Shown here: positions 25,159 to 36,337 of the stretch, piece after piece | Layout of the letters: the number at the start of each line of letters is the position of its first letter | Position numbering within the stretch: position 1 is the stretch's first letter | Assembly: GCA_020080175.1 (NCBI GenBank) | Contig: JAGHQL010000012.1 | Location: 163,370 to 227,369, forward strand | Source of the DNA: Glutinoglossum americanum | Taxonomy: Eukaryota; Ascomycota; Geoglossomycetes; Geoglossales; Geoglossaceae | Length of the DNA: 64,000 bases | Direction of reading: 5' to 3' | The notes under the pieces: model-generated | Databases searched by the model: none | What the model was told of the DNA's origin: nothing | The model's input: only the letters and a program-made list of their open reading frames with translations | Position numbers and translations under genes: made by a program

Positions 25159-25840
25159 TTTTTGAACGCCCGGGTGCCTACTGATATCGCCATGACGTAG
25201 GTTACACGAAAGGCCTTATTCTAGTGGAGCGAAGGAACGATCTGGACTGTACTATCACTCTTTGCCAATCATCGAATTTCTCTGCTATCGCAAAAGCTGG
25301 CGGAACCCATGTAAGAACAATGGCGCACCTTCTCTATTCTAAAATTGTGTTTTCTGTCTGAGGCGCATATCTTTCCAACCTGCATCTTAGATCCCTTAAT
25401 GTTAGCGTGTTGTGGATGACGGACATCAATATCTCTCCTCTCCCGGGACAAGTGGTGTCGGGTTGTAAATATAGATGCTGCTTCTCTGGTCGCAGCCTGG
25501 GAAATAAAGGACTCATTCTGGAGTATATGATAGTGACGATTCAGCCTTTGTCCTGTGTTGCATGTCGTCTCCTGATTGGTCATTTAGAGCTCATTCTTTA
25601 CCCACCGATACCCATCTACTGTTTTCTTCGGGTAAGTCACATATTACTACATGTTTGGCAGTAAAGCCATTGTGATGAAATAGGGAGAGCCTCTCTTTAA
25701 TATTTGACTAATACCTTTCCAACTATACATGCCCAACACGAAACAATGTTGAACTCACAACTCTGAAGAGTTTCTCACTAGCCGTCAGCTGTTGGTCAGA
25801 CCGATCTTTCTGCGGGCCTGTCTAGTGCTGAGGATTTGGC
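25159..25840. other. Intergenic region
   Basis: This gap lies between Tim23 and the TPR gene. Open frames here are short and not family-like. No repeat or RNA gene is seen. Confidence 0.45.
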
Positions 25841-27781
25841 ATGAGGTTGGGGTCCTCGCAACTACTGATTTGCACAGCGCTGGTCAAAAAGATCCTAGGT
25901 TTCCGTAGTCTTAACACCATGAATTCCTATTCATTCATACCAATTTCCCACAGTGCAACTTTGCGACCGGACAGCATGCTTCAAACAGGGGACAGCGTCG
26001 GGCCAAATCCTGCTACTGCTGAGGATTACTTGGCATGGGTCGAGGAGTTGCTCATCTATCAAGGCCGGATGGGGCTTACGTCTTGGGAATCTAGGCCGCA
26101 AGACATTGCTGCTCTGACCTCAGTGTCAGATTTGCCAGATGCAGGGCTTGGGCAGAATGACCTCGATCTGAATAAGTGTCTGGGCAATGCCGTCTGTGAC
26201 GCGGAGAGGGGACAGTGGTTGGAACAGGCGATTAAGCACAGCGAACACTTGGGGCCGAGGGCGGTGGAAATCTTAGACAAGAGAATCGACCAGGAAATCT
26301 CCGATCCAGCTACCGTCCAGAGTTTGAAGAAGCCGCGGGTGAAGCTAACCCAAAAACTTGCTGCACTATCCAAGGTCGAAGCAGCACCTCCCGAATACAC
26401 AGTGCATCTGTCTGCTACGCATCCAAAAGGTCGGAAGCTATCTGAAATGACCGGAGTGTTGAGATCTTTCCGAATACCTTTCACCGCCTCTTTCGGAGAT
26501 TTTGTGGCCAAACTCAACAGCGAATCACTAGCATTCAGGCCAAAGGGCCATGGGGTGAATTCCGGATACAGTTTGGAAGATGGTGCATGGCTTTATTGCT
26601 TGTTGAATGGCCATGGGGTGGTTTCTAAATGCAAGCAGATTGCTACAAATACGGACTATTCGACATTTATGAAGTCTCTGAGTCCTGGACTGACTGACAA
26701 AGTTGCGATCTGGCACGTAAGTTTGAACATATTCACCCATATCGTTTCTCTAGCTGATTACCAACTATAGGAAGCGTGTCCTCCGCCTTCAGAGAGGAGA
26801 GGCACCAAGATGGTCGTTACAAGTCTGGCCAAGAAGACTGGGATTACTCAACATGCGAGTCCGCCACAAGGAGTTACAGTAGAAGAGCAGACCTGGCTAG
26901 CGAACGCTCACCCAATCGACATCGTAGACTACGCCATTGAATTAGAGGATCGAGGCACACGAACCTTCTGGTCTGGTAACCCGACACTCGGTCTAAAGGA
27001 ATACAAGCGGGGTCTTGCAATCATGAGTTACCTCACCAAAGATCCTCCAAGCACACAGAAGCTATGCAACCAGATCAGAGCGACCTTGCATTTGAACAGT
27101 GCTCTATTGCTACTCGAGTTGCGCTGCTTTGAAGAGGCTATTGCGTCCTCTTCAGTAGCCTTGAAGGTATCAGGTCTTACAGACCGACAGATGGCCAGTG
27201 CTTACTACCGTCGAGGCATAGCATACAAAGGCCTTTCAGACGAACTAAGGGCCTTAGGAGACCTTGCGGCGGCTTTCAAGTTGAGTCCTCATGATGCGTC
27301 AATAGCCGAAAAGCTGGATGCCACGGAGAAATTGATCTTATGCAACATGGAGCCTGACATTCGCCAGAAATACGAAAAAGTCAAAGCTGGTGCCCTATCG
27401 CCTGATGGTACCCCAGACAAGATACCTAAGTCTTTGAAAGGAGCCACATTGGCTAACGCTCTACGGGTAACCCTCAATGACAAAGAGCCGGGCGACTATA
27501 TGCCGACTTACGAATCTGTGCTATCTGCCTGTGACATCCAGACCGTTGGTAAGCCTAAGCACCTTCCGAAGGGGGCCTGCGATGCCGAATCCAGACTAAA
27601 TGCTGTGCCTAAGACACTTATGAAGGGGGATCTTGGTCTTCCTGCTGGCTTTTGGGATGATTGGACTAGTGACGTTAATGAGGATGGAGAACCTCTTGAT
27701 AAGTATGGTAGGCCCTTCTTTGAGCCTTACAATCCAGGCGGGATTGTAAGTGCTGTGTTGAAGGATCCGTCGTTCCCGTAG
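25841..27781 (+). CDS. TPR-repeat protein, fungal, function unknown
   Basis: Two exons, 25841-26716 and 26771-27781, are joined across a 54-nt intron (GTAAGT, acceptor CTATAG) and give 628 aa. The second half contains tandem tetratricopeptide-like helices: LGLKEYKRGLAIM, IRATLHLNSALLLLELRCFE, EEAIASSSVALKV, QMASAYYRRGIAYKGLSDEL and LGDLAAAFKLSPHD. This arrangement resembles the TPR domains of Hsp90 co-chaperones and assembly factors. The first half has no family I recognise. The end (LPAGFWDDWTSDVNEDGEP, PFFEPYNPGG) is distinctive and could be used for a homology search. The first 26 residues are hydrophobic and dispensable-looking; the ATG at 25919 (MNSYSF) is an alternative start. Confidence 0.8.
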
Positions 27782-29437
27782 AAGGGAGAGATAGAGGGGA
27801 TCAACGCACGGAAAGCGTGTTCTTCCTGGGCTCAGTGTTATCTTGAAGAACGCTGTTGCCGGTTGGCGGTTTCACAGCACTATCCTGCTTTGTGGAGGGA
27901 TGGGTGATACCGGGTTAAGCGCTGGGTTAATACTAATATGAGCAATGCCGGATTAGAGCGCTTTGGGAGGATATTCCCGGATGTGGATACCCTGATTAAA
28001 TAACAAGTCATCGTTACCTTGAAACTAAAAACTTCACTGATTGGCATTCCCGCTGAGGAATGTTTTGGATGGCTCGGAGGCTCAGCAGTGGGCTACGCGG
28101 TTCCTAGGGTTCTTTTGAGATTCCCGTCGCATGCCGTATACTGTATGTATATACATCCAAAAGGGCTATCGCAAGACTAGGCAAAAAGACGACTCTATCT
28201 AAAACTCCTGTTACCTGGTGAACTAGTTAGATTGGCGGAGCCTTTATGCGTAGCCCGAGTCGGAAAACCCCCTTTTCAGGCAGAGCAAGCACTTAACCCT
28301 CCACTTTCTTAAAACCAAGGACCACCTGAAACTTCAGCAAATGGTAAATATCTAGCACGAAGCACAGCGGGAGCTGCCACGTATCCGGAAATGGCAGGCC
28401 GAGAAAAGGGGTAGAAAAAAAGGGCGACACTGAGACTCGAGTTTGAGTCACCAAGCAAAAAAAGAGACTAGTAGACTAGCTATGGCCTAGAGCCTACCTT
28501 CCTACACTCCCCAATCGGGCATACGGGGGTTCTTTTGCGGGGGCACTTTAACCCAAGATGTGGCGTACCGTGACGGGAAGACCGAACACACACACTCCCC
28601 CTTTTACAATAGAAGGATATTCCCAATAGTATTGAATACAAATAACAGCATTCCAAATCAATACAAACATACACTTTTTACACACCGCTGTTGGGGTTGG
28701 GAGCTGGGTGCGGCTGGTTGGTAAGCGTGTGTCAAGCACGCAAGCAAACGCTATAAAAGTCTGTTTGTGGACGTACTTTCCTAATGCCCCGTGGCCTAGT
28801 GGTTGAGCACACGGGGCAGAGTAAATAAAACCATACCCAATTGGGATGTAGACAGAAGGAGTAGGCAGACCAATTGGGTCTGCCGAACCTTTTAAGTTCG
28901 AGTCATTGTATCGCTATTTTTTTATTATTATCCATTTTAATTTTTTCATGCTAATCTTCACTCCTCCATTTTAGAAACTTTCTTAGTGCGCTGGTGTGCA
29001 TATTAGCTCCCTTGTGGTTAGAGCGGTGATATCTTTCTTTCTTGGGGCCACTGCTAACTTCATCCACGTATACATGCATGAATTACTGAGGATTTAGGGA
29101 GGGTACTGACCCCGATCAGGTAACCGACCTGCTTTGTTCTTTCTTATATGTGGGTTTGGAGGATGCGTTGACCCTCTCTTTCACATGTGCCCCGAGCTCC
29201 AAAAGATCCAAAACTTCTATAGGATCTCTTAGTTTTCCAGCAACAAGGATGAATTTTCGGTACGAATCTAGACATATTACATACACTGGCCAATGTATCC
29301 TCAAAACCAATCATATGGCCAAGCCTGCTTGCCCATTAACGTGCGCTACCAGATCGCTCCTTCATTTCCGCCGCCTGAACGCCCTCAAATCAAATGGGAG
29401 CTACATGGGGGTGGTGAGAAAACCTTGATGTATAGTA
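27782..29437. other. Intergenic region with a polymerase III-like hairpin element
   Basis: Apart from the hairpin element at 28785-28923, this stretch shows no gene. A second tRNA-D-arm-like sequence (TGTGGTTAGAGCGG) lies near 29012-29025 but has no matching acceptor or T arm. Confidence 0.45.
28785..28923 (+). repeat. tRNA-like hairpin element with Pol III box matches
   Basis: A perfect 9-bp stem (TGCCCCGTG at 28785-28793 with CACGGGGCA at 28810-28818) encloses an A-box-like TGGCCTAGTGG. A near-perfect palindrome GGCAGACC/GGGTCTGCC follows at 28864-28884, then a B-box-like AGTTCGAGTC at 28895-28904 and a T run at 28916-28923 as a possible Pol III terminator. A TATA-like CTATAAAAG sits 27 bp upstream. 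The T arm does not pair and no acceptor stem closes the molecule, so it is not a tRNA. It may be a tRNA-derived SINE or a small non-coding RNA gene. Only one copy is visible here. Confidence 0.4.
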
Positions 29438-31144
29438 TTATCTCCAACCCTTCGATCTCTTTGCCGGTCTCTCTATACCTTCCATATGATCGTCATATCC
29501 ATCGCTATCGTCATTGTCATCGTCGTCATCGTTCTCCGTTTCCTCATCTTCGGACTCTTCAATGGCTCGCTTCTTGCCCTTATTTCCATTCGCTACTTTG
29601 TCGTCAGCTGCCCTACCCTCATGGGTGTCGGGTTCTTCGTCTTCACCCCTCTCCAACCCACGGAGTAGCCTAAGGTAGTCACTCTCTACACCCTCGAAGA
29701 CCTCTTCTAGCTTATCGATACGCTCGGGGAGATCTAATTGTGCGAGTGACTGGCGGTTAAACTTATAGAGACGTTGCTTTACCAAGAGTCGCCAGAAATC
29801 ATACTCCCCCCAGCCACCGGCGAGGCTGGATGCCTTGCGATTCTTTGCCGAAACGGTGCTGAGCAGATGCATCTCGACAAGGCGATCGAACTGGCGGGGG
29901 GCGATCTTGTTGTGTATTCGCTGCTGCTGAAGAAGTGCCTTGTCGATGATCTTGGAAGTTGGCAGCTTCCCATGTCGTGGCATCGACAAATTCGTGTTGA
30001 TTTTAATGTGCTCAAAGGTGCCATTCTCACGTAGCCGTTTCAGGTCGCAGAAATCCCGAAGGTCATCAAAGGCCTCATTAGGGTCCTCGACTGTAATCTC
30101 TTTAATTATTGGATTTGCCAAGAAATCCTTTACAAGCGCGCCATAAAAACGGGAACCGTGACCTTGACTCTGATATGGAGGAAGAATCAGGAACTGAGAG
30201 ATGCGCTCCCTACTGGGATGGTGTGGAGGAGTCTGGATTGGAAGGATAAAATCGAAGGGCGCCTGCTTGGGATAGGCTTTGGAAGTTGTGAGTGTTAGAG
30301 TCTGTGGCGTATCTTGGTCGTAAAAATAGTACCGATAAGCGGTACTATAGCCAATAAAGGAGTATGTAGATGAATGGGGCAGAGGTTTATGCGAGAGTTT
30401 CTCGTATCTATGGATCGGTTACTGTTAACCCAATAGGCCGCCTCTAAGGATTCCGTCAGGGATGACTCACAAGAAAAATATAGACCATCTTTCGAGGCTG
30501 AATTCCTGCTCTTCAAGATTGAGGAAACTACCGCCCTCGATGAAGAAAGGGATGAATATTTGAATGCGCCCGAGAATGCGCCTAACCGCAGGGTCTACCA
30601 GCCTGCCGCGCCAAACCTCAAACCTTTGATCCTTTATTTTGTAGCTTGTAATCTTCTCGCCAGGTGGTTTAAAGAGATCACCGGCTCCGTCGTCCTGAAT
30701 ATCAGACAGGTAACTGAGAGTCTTCCCGAAAGCGGCTTGATGAATCAAGTTAGCTAGGCCTCGTGTCTCCAGCACAAACCGAGACATACTTGGTGATAAC
30801 CAATCCCTCAATGTACCTTCAATATCATCGGCTTTAACATCTCCAATTGTCTTGAATTTTTGATCCCAGGTTACCTCAAGGTTGGGCAGAAGATCATGGG
30901 CGGTAAAGCGGAGATGTATAGAGAGATTCTGATAACCGAAAATCTGCTCCTCTTGGCCGAAAATGGGATATGTGAATTTTGGACAGAAATTTGCGATCTC
31001 TAAGGGTGCAGCAGCACCCTGCTGGATGAGTGAGATCGTGACGGCTTTGTTCGCATTAGCAGACCCTGGAATCAAAGTCAACACGTTAACGCCTATAGGC
31101 TCCTATGCGGCATATGGTGCCTTACATTCATCCGGTCCAGACAT
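29438..31144 (-). CDS. HAT1: Histone acetyltransferase type B catalytic subunit Hat1
   Basis: Hat1 acetylates newly made histone H4 on K5 and K12 before chromatin assembly. Three exons on the minus strand, 31144-31126, 31065-30471 and 30407-29438, give 527 aa; introns are 60 and 63 nt. The start is MSGPDE spliced to WSANANKAVTISL. Family signatures include FCPKFTYPIFGQEEQIFGY, GGSFLNLEEQEFSLERWSIF, RYYFYDQDTPQTLTLTTS, and the acetyl-CoA loop FLILPPYQSQGHGSRFY of the GNAT fold, then VEDPNEAFDDLRDFCD with likely catalytic acidic residues. A C-terminal acidic tail (DDDDDNDDSD) ends in basic KRSKGWR, which could serve nuclear import. Length is typical for filamentous fungi. Gene and product are confident. 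Confidence 0.95.
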
Positions 31145-31847
31145 TGTGACGCGGTGATTGAGGTCTATTAGGGTTGGGTGCCTAGTTCGAGTGTGTTGTA
31201 TTTCTCTAACGTTGCCCATGAAGGGGTGTCGCGTTTCTCATCTTGGCGGCGGCTGCAACCGAAGTAGCACATATATCCCTGACACGAACTTAGGTTTAGA
31301 CTTTGACAGTAGGGCCTATAGCTACTTCACATTAAATATTAGATGAAACCTCTCTCTACGATTGGTTTCTCGAGAGACAGACGACGTTAAACCCTCAGGA
31401 GAATAAGGAGCGCTTATAATTTCCTTTGGGTAGCATGTTGAAAATAAATGAAGGCTGTACTGTATGTACAGTGGGTGTCAATAATTGATCGTACAGCGAG
31501 CCAAGATTTCCAATTCCATTTCGACAACGCAAACACACGAGGACCATTTGTAATTTTGTGTGATAGGACTTGAGTATTAAGACTACGTTTTAGATGGGTA
31601 TCCACGACTATTTTACATTTTGTTTAGGGTTTGAATCTATAGTGGTTATGAAAGATTCGCTTCATTGTACGATCAATTATTGACAGATAATTCGATAGTC
31701 CACACATTCTACGACCCTTCCAGTGCCAGCGAGAGCCTGACCTTCATATCTACCCAATCCACCCTAACCACGATAGGAAGTAGATAGGCCGGTGCACTAA
31801 CCAATGCTTTGTGCCTCCCAAGACGGCCTCTCTTAATTCTCGATGGG
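31145..31847. other. Intergenic region
   Basis: AT-rich sequence between HAT1 (its promoter side) and the 3' end of the next minus-strand gene. No gene or repeat is seen. Confidence 0.45.
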
Positions 31848-33137
31848 TCAAGCCATTGTAGAAGATGCTGCTGGCGTCTGAGTGCTCCCATACTTTCCGC
31901 AGGCAAATCCAGCAGACGCATCCTGCCAGGCGCAATAGGATATCCAAACTTGAATAGCACCAAGCACCGAAGCCACAATTCCAAAGAAGAGGGCAAAACA
32001 CAGTGCAATGAAACCCACCCAGTAGGTAAACCTGGGGGACTTCTTGCTATCGGCCCACTTCTCAACCCACGTCATAGGCGTAGGATCTTCGACTTCTTTC
32101 AGAATCCTGTACAGCCGCTCCCCCCAGTGAGGGTATCTTCCAAATAGACTCTTGACGTCCTCTGGTAGTAATACATCTCTGGGTGTTTCATGGAAACCGT
32201 GGTATAGCTGGAATGGACCAGACAACCGTTGATCTAGTCCTTTATCTTGTATCTCTTTATCAAGAAGAGCACGAGCCTTTTCATCATCCTCAGGAAAGAG
32301 CAGATGAAGCGTCCAAAGTGTTTCGCTGATGATATCCGGGGGAAGACAGCCTCTAAGGGAAAATCAGTATCGCAAATACGGAAAATTTCTGTAAAGCACT
32401 TACAAAGACAGGCTCTCAATTGTTGATATTCCCACATCACGTTCTGCTAAAGCTCTAGAACATGTTTCCAGAAACCCCACGTGGGGGAAGACCCGTAGGG
32501 ATATCCACTCATCGGTGACCTGCAAAAACAGGTGATCTGGTAGATTGTTTGTCCATTCTATACGTACTTTGGTATAGTCGTAGAGATATCGCACGTTGAG
32601 CTTTTGTGCTCTGATCGTATCAGTTTGTCCCGGTTGGTCAATCTCATACCGGGGCAGAACTCTCTCCACTAGTCCCTCAAGAGACTCTGACTCCCTCCAT
32701 ATAGGCCGAAAGACCAGGTTAGTGGTGATGATGTTGTAGGCAGTTGATGACCGACAACTGGCCATAAACATCACTCTCACGGTTAGGTCGAGAGCTGCAT
32801 CTAGATCTAGAGCTGATGCCGAGGCATCGGCGGAGTTGGCTGGACAAATTAGCTTAAGGTCTCTCCTCGTTTTGTCTGGATGTTGCTTGAGGAGTCGAAC
32901 GAAGCCCAATAGCTCTGTATGAGACTTGATAGGAGATCGTGCGGTGCCCCGTTTCGTGGTTCGCACAACAGTGGATGTCGTCTCGTCTATATAGTAGTCG
33001 AAGTAGTGCGACAGTCGTTGCATTCTCTCCGTATCGTCCGGATCTGCGCCCCAAATGGCATTGGCAACCTCTGCTCTGATCTCATCGTCCACATCAGCGA
33101 AAGTTTTGCAAAACGGACCTGCAGTCTGCGGCATCAT
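31848..33137 (-). CDS. Fungal-specific protein with C-terminal membrane segment
   Basis: Two exons, 33137-32404 and 32352-31848, flank a 51-nt intron and give 412 aa. The first in-frame ATG pair is at 33137/33134; upstream codons of the same open frame contain no ATG. The body is soluble, with DEIRAEVANAIWGADPDDTERMQRL near the start (quoted in part: IRAEVANAIWGAD) and GCLPPDIISETLWTLHLLFP in the middle. The end reads DPTPMTWVEKWADSKKSPR followed by about 35 hydrophobic residues (FTYWVGFIALCFALFFGIVA onwards), one or two membrane helices. I recall many uncharacterised proteins of this plan in Pezizomycotina, ending with a DKW..RRSGAR-like anchor and a membrane hairpin. The gene is divergent to the protease gene, 223 bp apart. 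Confidence 0.78.
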
Positions 33138-33360
33138 GTTAGCGCAAGTCTGAAGGATTGAACGAAAGAGTCTAAATACCCCGTATAGAAACGCTATCCT
33201 ATCAGAATCGAGGCGGTGGGGAAGGCTAGCTATGAGGCTGAGCCCTTTGCTTTTTCTTGGGCAGCCGCTCTTTTTGCCCCAAAGCACCTGGCTGTCGCAA
33301 TAGACGAAGATATCATGTCGAGACTCTGCCTACAGCTCTCCTATCGCCCCTTTGTCCGAT

Positions 33361-36337
33361 ATGTCGACGAGGTTGATGAGCCGCCGTAAGACCTCCCGGG
33401 AAAAATCCAAACAGCCTATCCATGCCTGTCCGAAACTGCAGCAGGCCTCTGGACAACCTGGCGGCCAACAACGCGATTCGATCGATAAGGGAATCCCCTC
33501 CCTGGCGGGTTTGATGGGATTGAAGGTCCACCTGTCGGCAAAGAGAAAAGCTGTTTCAATAGATGCAGGCCTGGCTAGCCAAGGGTCTCCGAGCGGAACA
33601 CCGGAAACTGCCGGATGCCTAAATCCTAGCCCCGACCAGCCTAACGGGATTGAGGTTGTACAAAAGCTCTCCAAGAAGGAACAATTGAAGCGGTTTAGTT
33701 TTACATCTGCATTAAATTGGACGGCCGACGGAGATGCCACCTTTGACGAGGCTCACCAGAGCAAACTCAAGGAGTTTCTAGGGCACTGGGAAAAGAATAA
33801 TGCGATATGGTTTCACGGTTTGCCCTCCCGGGGAATTGTTGCCGATCTTGTCATGATGACCGGTACAAACGCCTCTACATTGCCCTACATCTGCATCAGG
33901 GGTCTCAAAAGCGATGTGGAAATAACATCTTACCACAAAGCCCTCTCCCGGAAGTCAATCCGCGAGAGGTACCAACCACTCAAAATATGCTATGATAAAT
34001 GCAGGATAGGGAAAGCTTCCTCTGAAGAGATATATCAAGGCCACATTGAATATGGTCAATGGACTCTCTGCGGAACTTTGGCTCAGGCAGGACACACTGG
34101 ATCGGGATCCTGGGTCTCCACAATCGGTGGCATGCTCACAGTTGACGGTAAAATGTATGCCATCACGACTGCCCATTCCCCAGATGGATCAGATTCGGTG
34201 TCGCGTGACGCCGCAGCGGACGAGGGCTCAGTGCAGTCTTCGGCCGCTGATTCTATCGATACCTCTGTTGAGGAGGGCATTGTTGATCTCGTTGAACCCG
34301 CCTTAATTGTGGATCGGTGGAAGGGCGGGCAGGAAGACATGACAAGTGAGCCACAGCCATTACGTTTTCAACGGCATATAGAACCGCTTGATCCGAGCTT
34401 TTGGCCGAACATCGGCAAGACCTTCATGCAGGGCTCTGATTGGCGCCTTCTTGACATTGGGGACGAGGCGCTCTGGCTACCGAATGCTGTTGTTGATCTG
34501 GCAAGTCATGCACGGGCTGGCCAAGAGGGCGAAGCACTCTGGGTAGATTTTAGAGGCACGGCCAGTCGAACATATCTTACTACGTATGACCAGGAATTGC
34601 GTAGGAAACCAGTTCATATTATTGCTGGAAAGAGTGGCGTGTGCCCTGGCATGCTATCCCACAACGTATCCTATTTGAGGCTTGGGGCTGGACCGTTTAT
34701 CCTAGTTTGGAAAGTTCAACTCAAGACCGGTTTCAGTATGACCCACAATTCTCGTCTGATACGCTATATGCTGACCCTCTTAGCGCTGCAAGGTGGAGAT
34801 TCTGGATCATGGGTGGTCGATGTGGCAAATAACTCTGTGGTTGGGCACGTGGTTGCATTCACAGAGGGTTCAGCATACCTAATCCCACTGCACGAGCTCT
34901 TCCGCGACATCGGCACAGTGATAAATCCAAAGGGGTCAATTCGCCTTCCAGGTCCTTTCCGCATGCTTGCAAACCTTGCTCGCCATTTCCACTCATATCC
35001 AGATGAGAGCAGCAAGGAATTCGCGCGCATGTATGCTATAGAGGCACTAACCGATACTGTATTAGATCTAGATATTCCCGATAAAGAGGGGGAGCTCATG
35101 AAGAGAGTCATAAAAAACAGTCAAGACATTGAATCTTTTGCCCAGCTACTATGCTTGACCGGAGCAAACGTACGGGATGCCCTCGTCTCTCCTTCAGCCT
35201 GGGTCTCTGATCATGCAGGTGAAAACAAAGGGGAAATACAAAGGTTGCTTCTTCGACTAAAGGAGGTTGATAACGTTACCCAATCCGCATCCTCCGATCT
35301 ACAGCCTATACCCCAAGGTGTGTTGTAACTCGCGTTTATAGACGTGGCGAAGGTGCTCGAACTGATAATTGGAACTTAGAATTGCCGAGAGAACTACCGG
35401 GGCTAACGCCCTATACCTTGGAACCGCGTTTGCCTATCCCAACACAGCTACGACTGCCATCTCCCCCGTCTCCGACGCCCCCAAGAGAGCTTGGGCCCCG
35501 GCGGAGGCATCCATTTGCGGTCGGGTTCTATGTTACCATTATCTCCACCTTCATTATTCTAGGTACTGGTGCCGCTGCCGGCGTCGCTGCCGTCGTAGTA
35601 GGCTCCCGAGTAAATGGAAACTCTACCTCAGCCAAGATCTTGTGGGTGGCCTCTACGGGCGGACTCATGCTGTCAGGAGTTTCTGGCTTGTTGGCTATCC
35701 TATACGGGGCTCTCGGCTTGCTAGAAAAGCGGAGGATGCTTTTGCCTTTCTACCTGGCCGTGTTTTTTTGTGCTTTTGGAAGTACGGTTTTTCCAACGCT
35801 AGCGCTGAGTAGTGAGGCACTAGGACATAGTATGCAGCCCACTTACTGGCTACTCAACGCTAGGGTCGAATATAACTGACTTGGCGGATTTCTAGTCCCG
35901 AAGGCCCTGTTGGTTGCAGCAGCAGCAGCTGGAGCACCGATGTGTTATGATGTGATGGCTCCGCTCCTTTCCTATCCTGTCCCTTTTCACGCGGACACCC
36001 TTGCTGTGGCAGGATTGCTCGTTGGGATTGGGGTTGTGGTTGGGGTTAGCTCGGACGCGTTAGCCGGGTACGCGTTTGCACGTGTCGCTCAGAATTGGGG
36101 TATGTCGCCCCTGCAATCTTCCATCATATCTACGGGTCCCTACTTTTCATCAAAGCGGTATACGAGTCATCCGAATCAGCTAAAAATTGGATAACAGGCT
36201 ATCATATTTGCGAGTACAGAGCTGCAGCTGCAGCAGGGGCCGTCTACGGTTCTATATCTCACCCGGCGAAAAGCCTGGTATTGATATTGGGGGGATCGCT
36301 GCGGAAGCGGGAGTTTCTAGGGCCATTCATTCCCTGA
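33361..36337 (+). CDS. Trypsin-like serine protease domain joined to a multi-pass membrane domain
   Basis: I model four exons, 33361-35317, 35380-35829, 35896-36099 and 36198-36337 (introns 62, 66 and 98 nt), giving 916 aa in one frame. The N-terminal 160 residues are basic and not recognised. A trypsin-fold domain follows with all three catalytic residues: His272 in ITTAHS, Asp360 in GSDWRLLDI and Ser481 in GGDSGSWVVD. Substrate-side sequence GHVVAFTEGSAYLIPLHELF is typical of trypsin-like domains in fungal multidomain proteins. After a helical segment and a Pro-rich linker come four to five hydrophobic stretches, such as VGFYVTIISTFIILGTGAAA and LAVAGLLVGIGVVVGVSS. Without the 62-nt intron the frame stops at 35328, and the membrane half has no ATG of its own. 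The start ATG is the first in frame. Substrate unknown. Confidence 0.72.

Noticed and set aside
29000-29040. Second tRNA-D-arm-like sequence
   Set aside because: Only the D-arm-like part is present; no T arm or acceptor stem follows.
35219-35304. An 86-nt alternative intron in the trypsin-like gene
   Set aside because: The frame also closes, but it would remove a coherent coding segment (GEIQRLLLRLKEVDNVTQ); the shorter intron fits better.
35318-35341. A 24-nt GT...AG intron after the trypsin-like part
   Set aside because: Too short and leads into a stop; the 62-nt intron 35318-35379 restores the frame.
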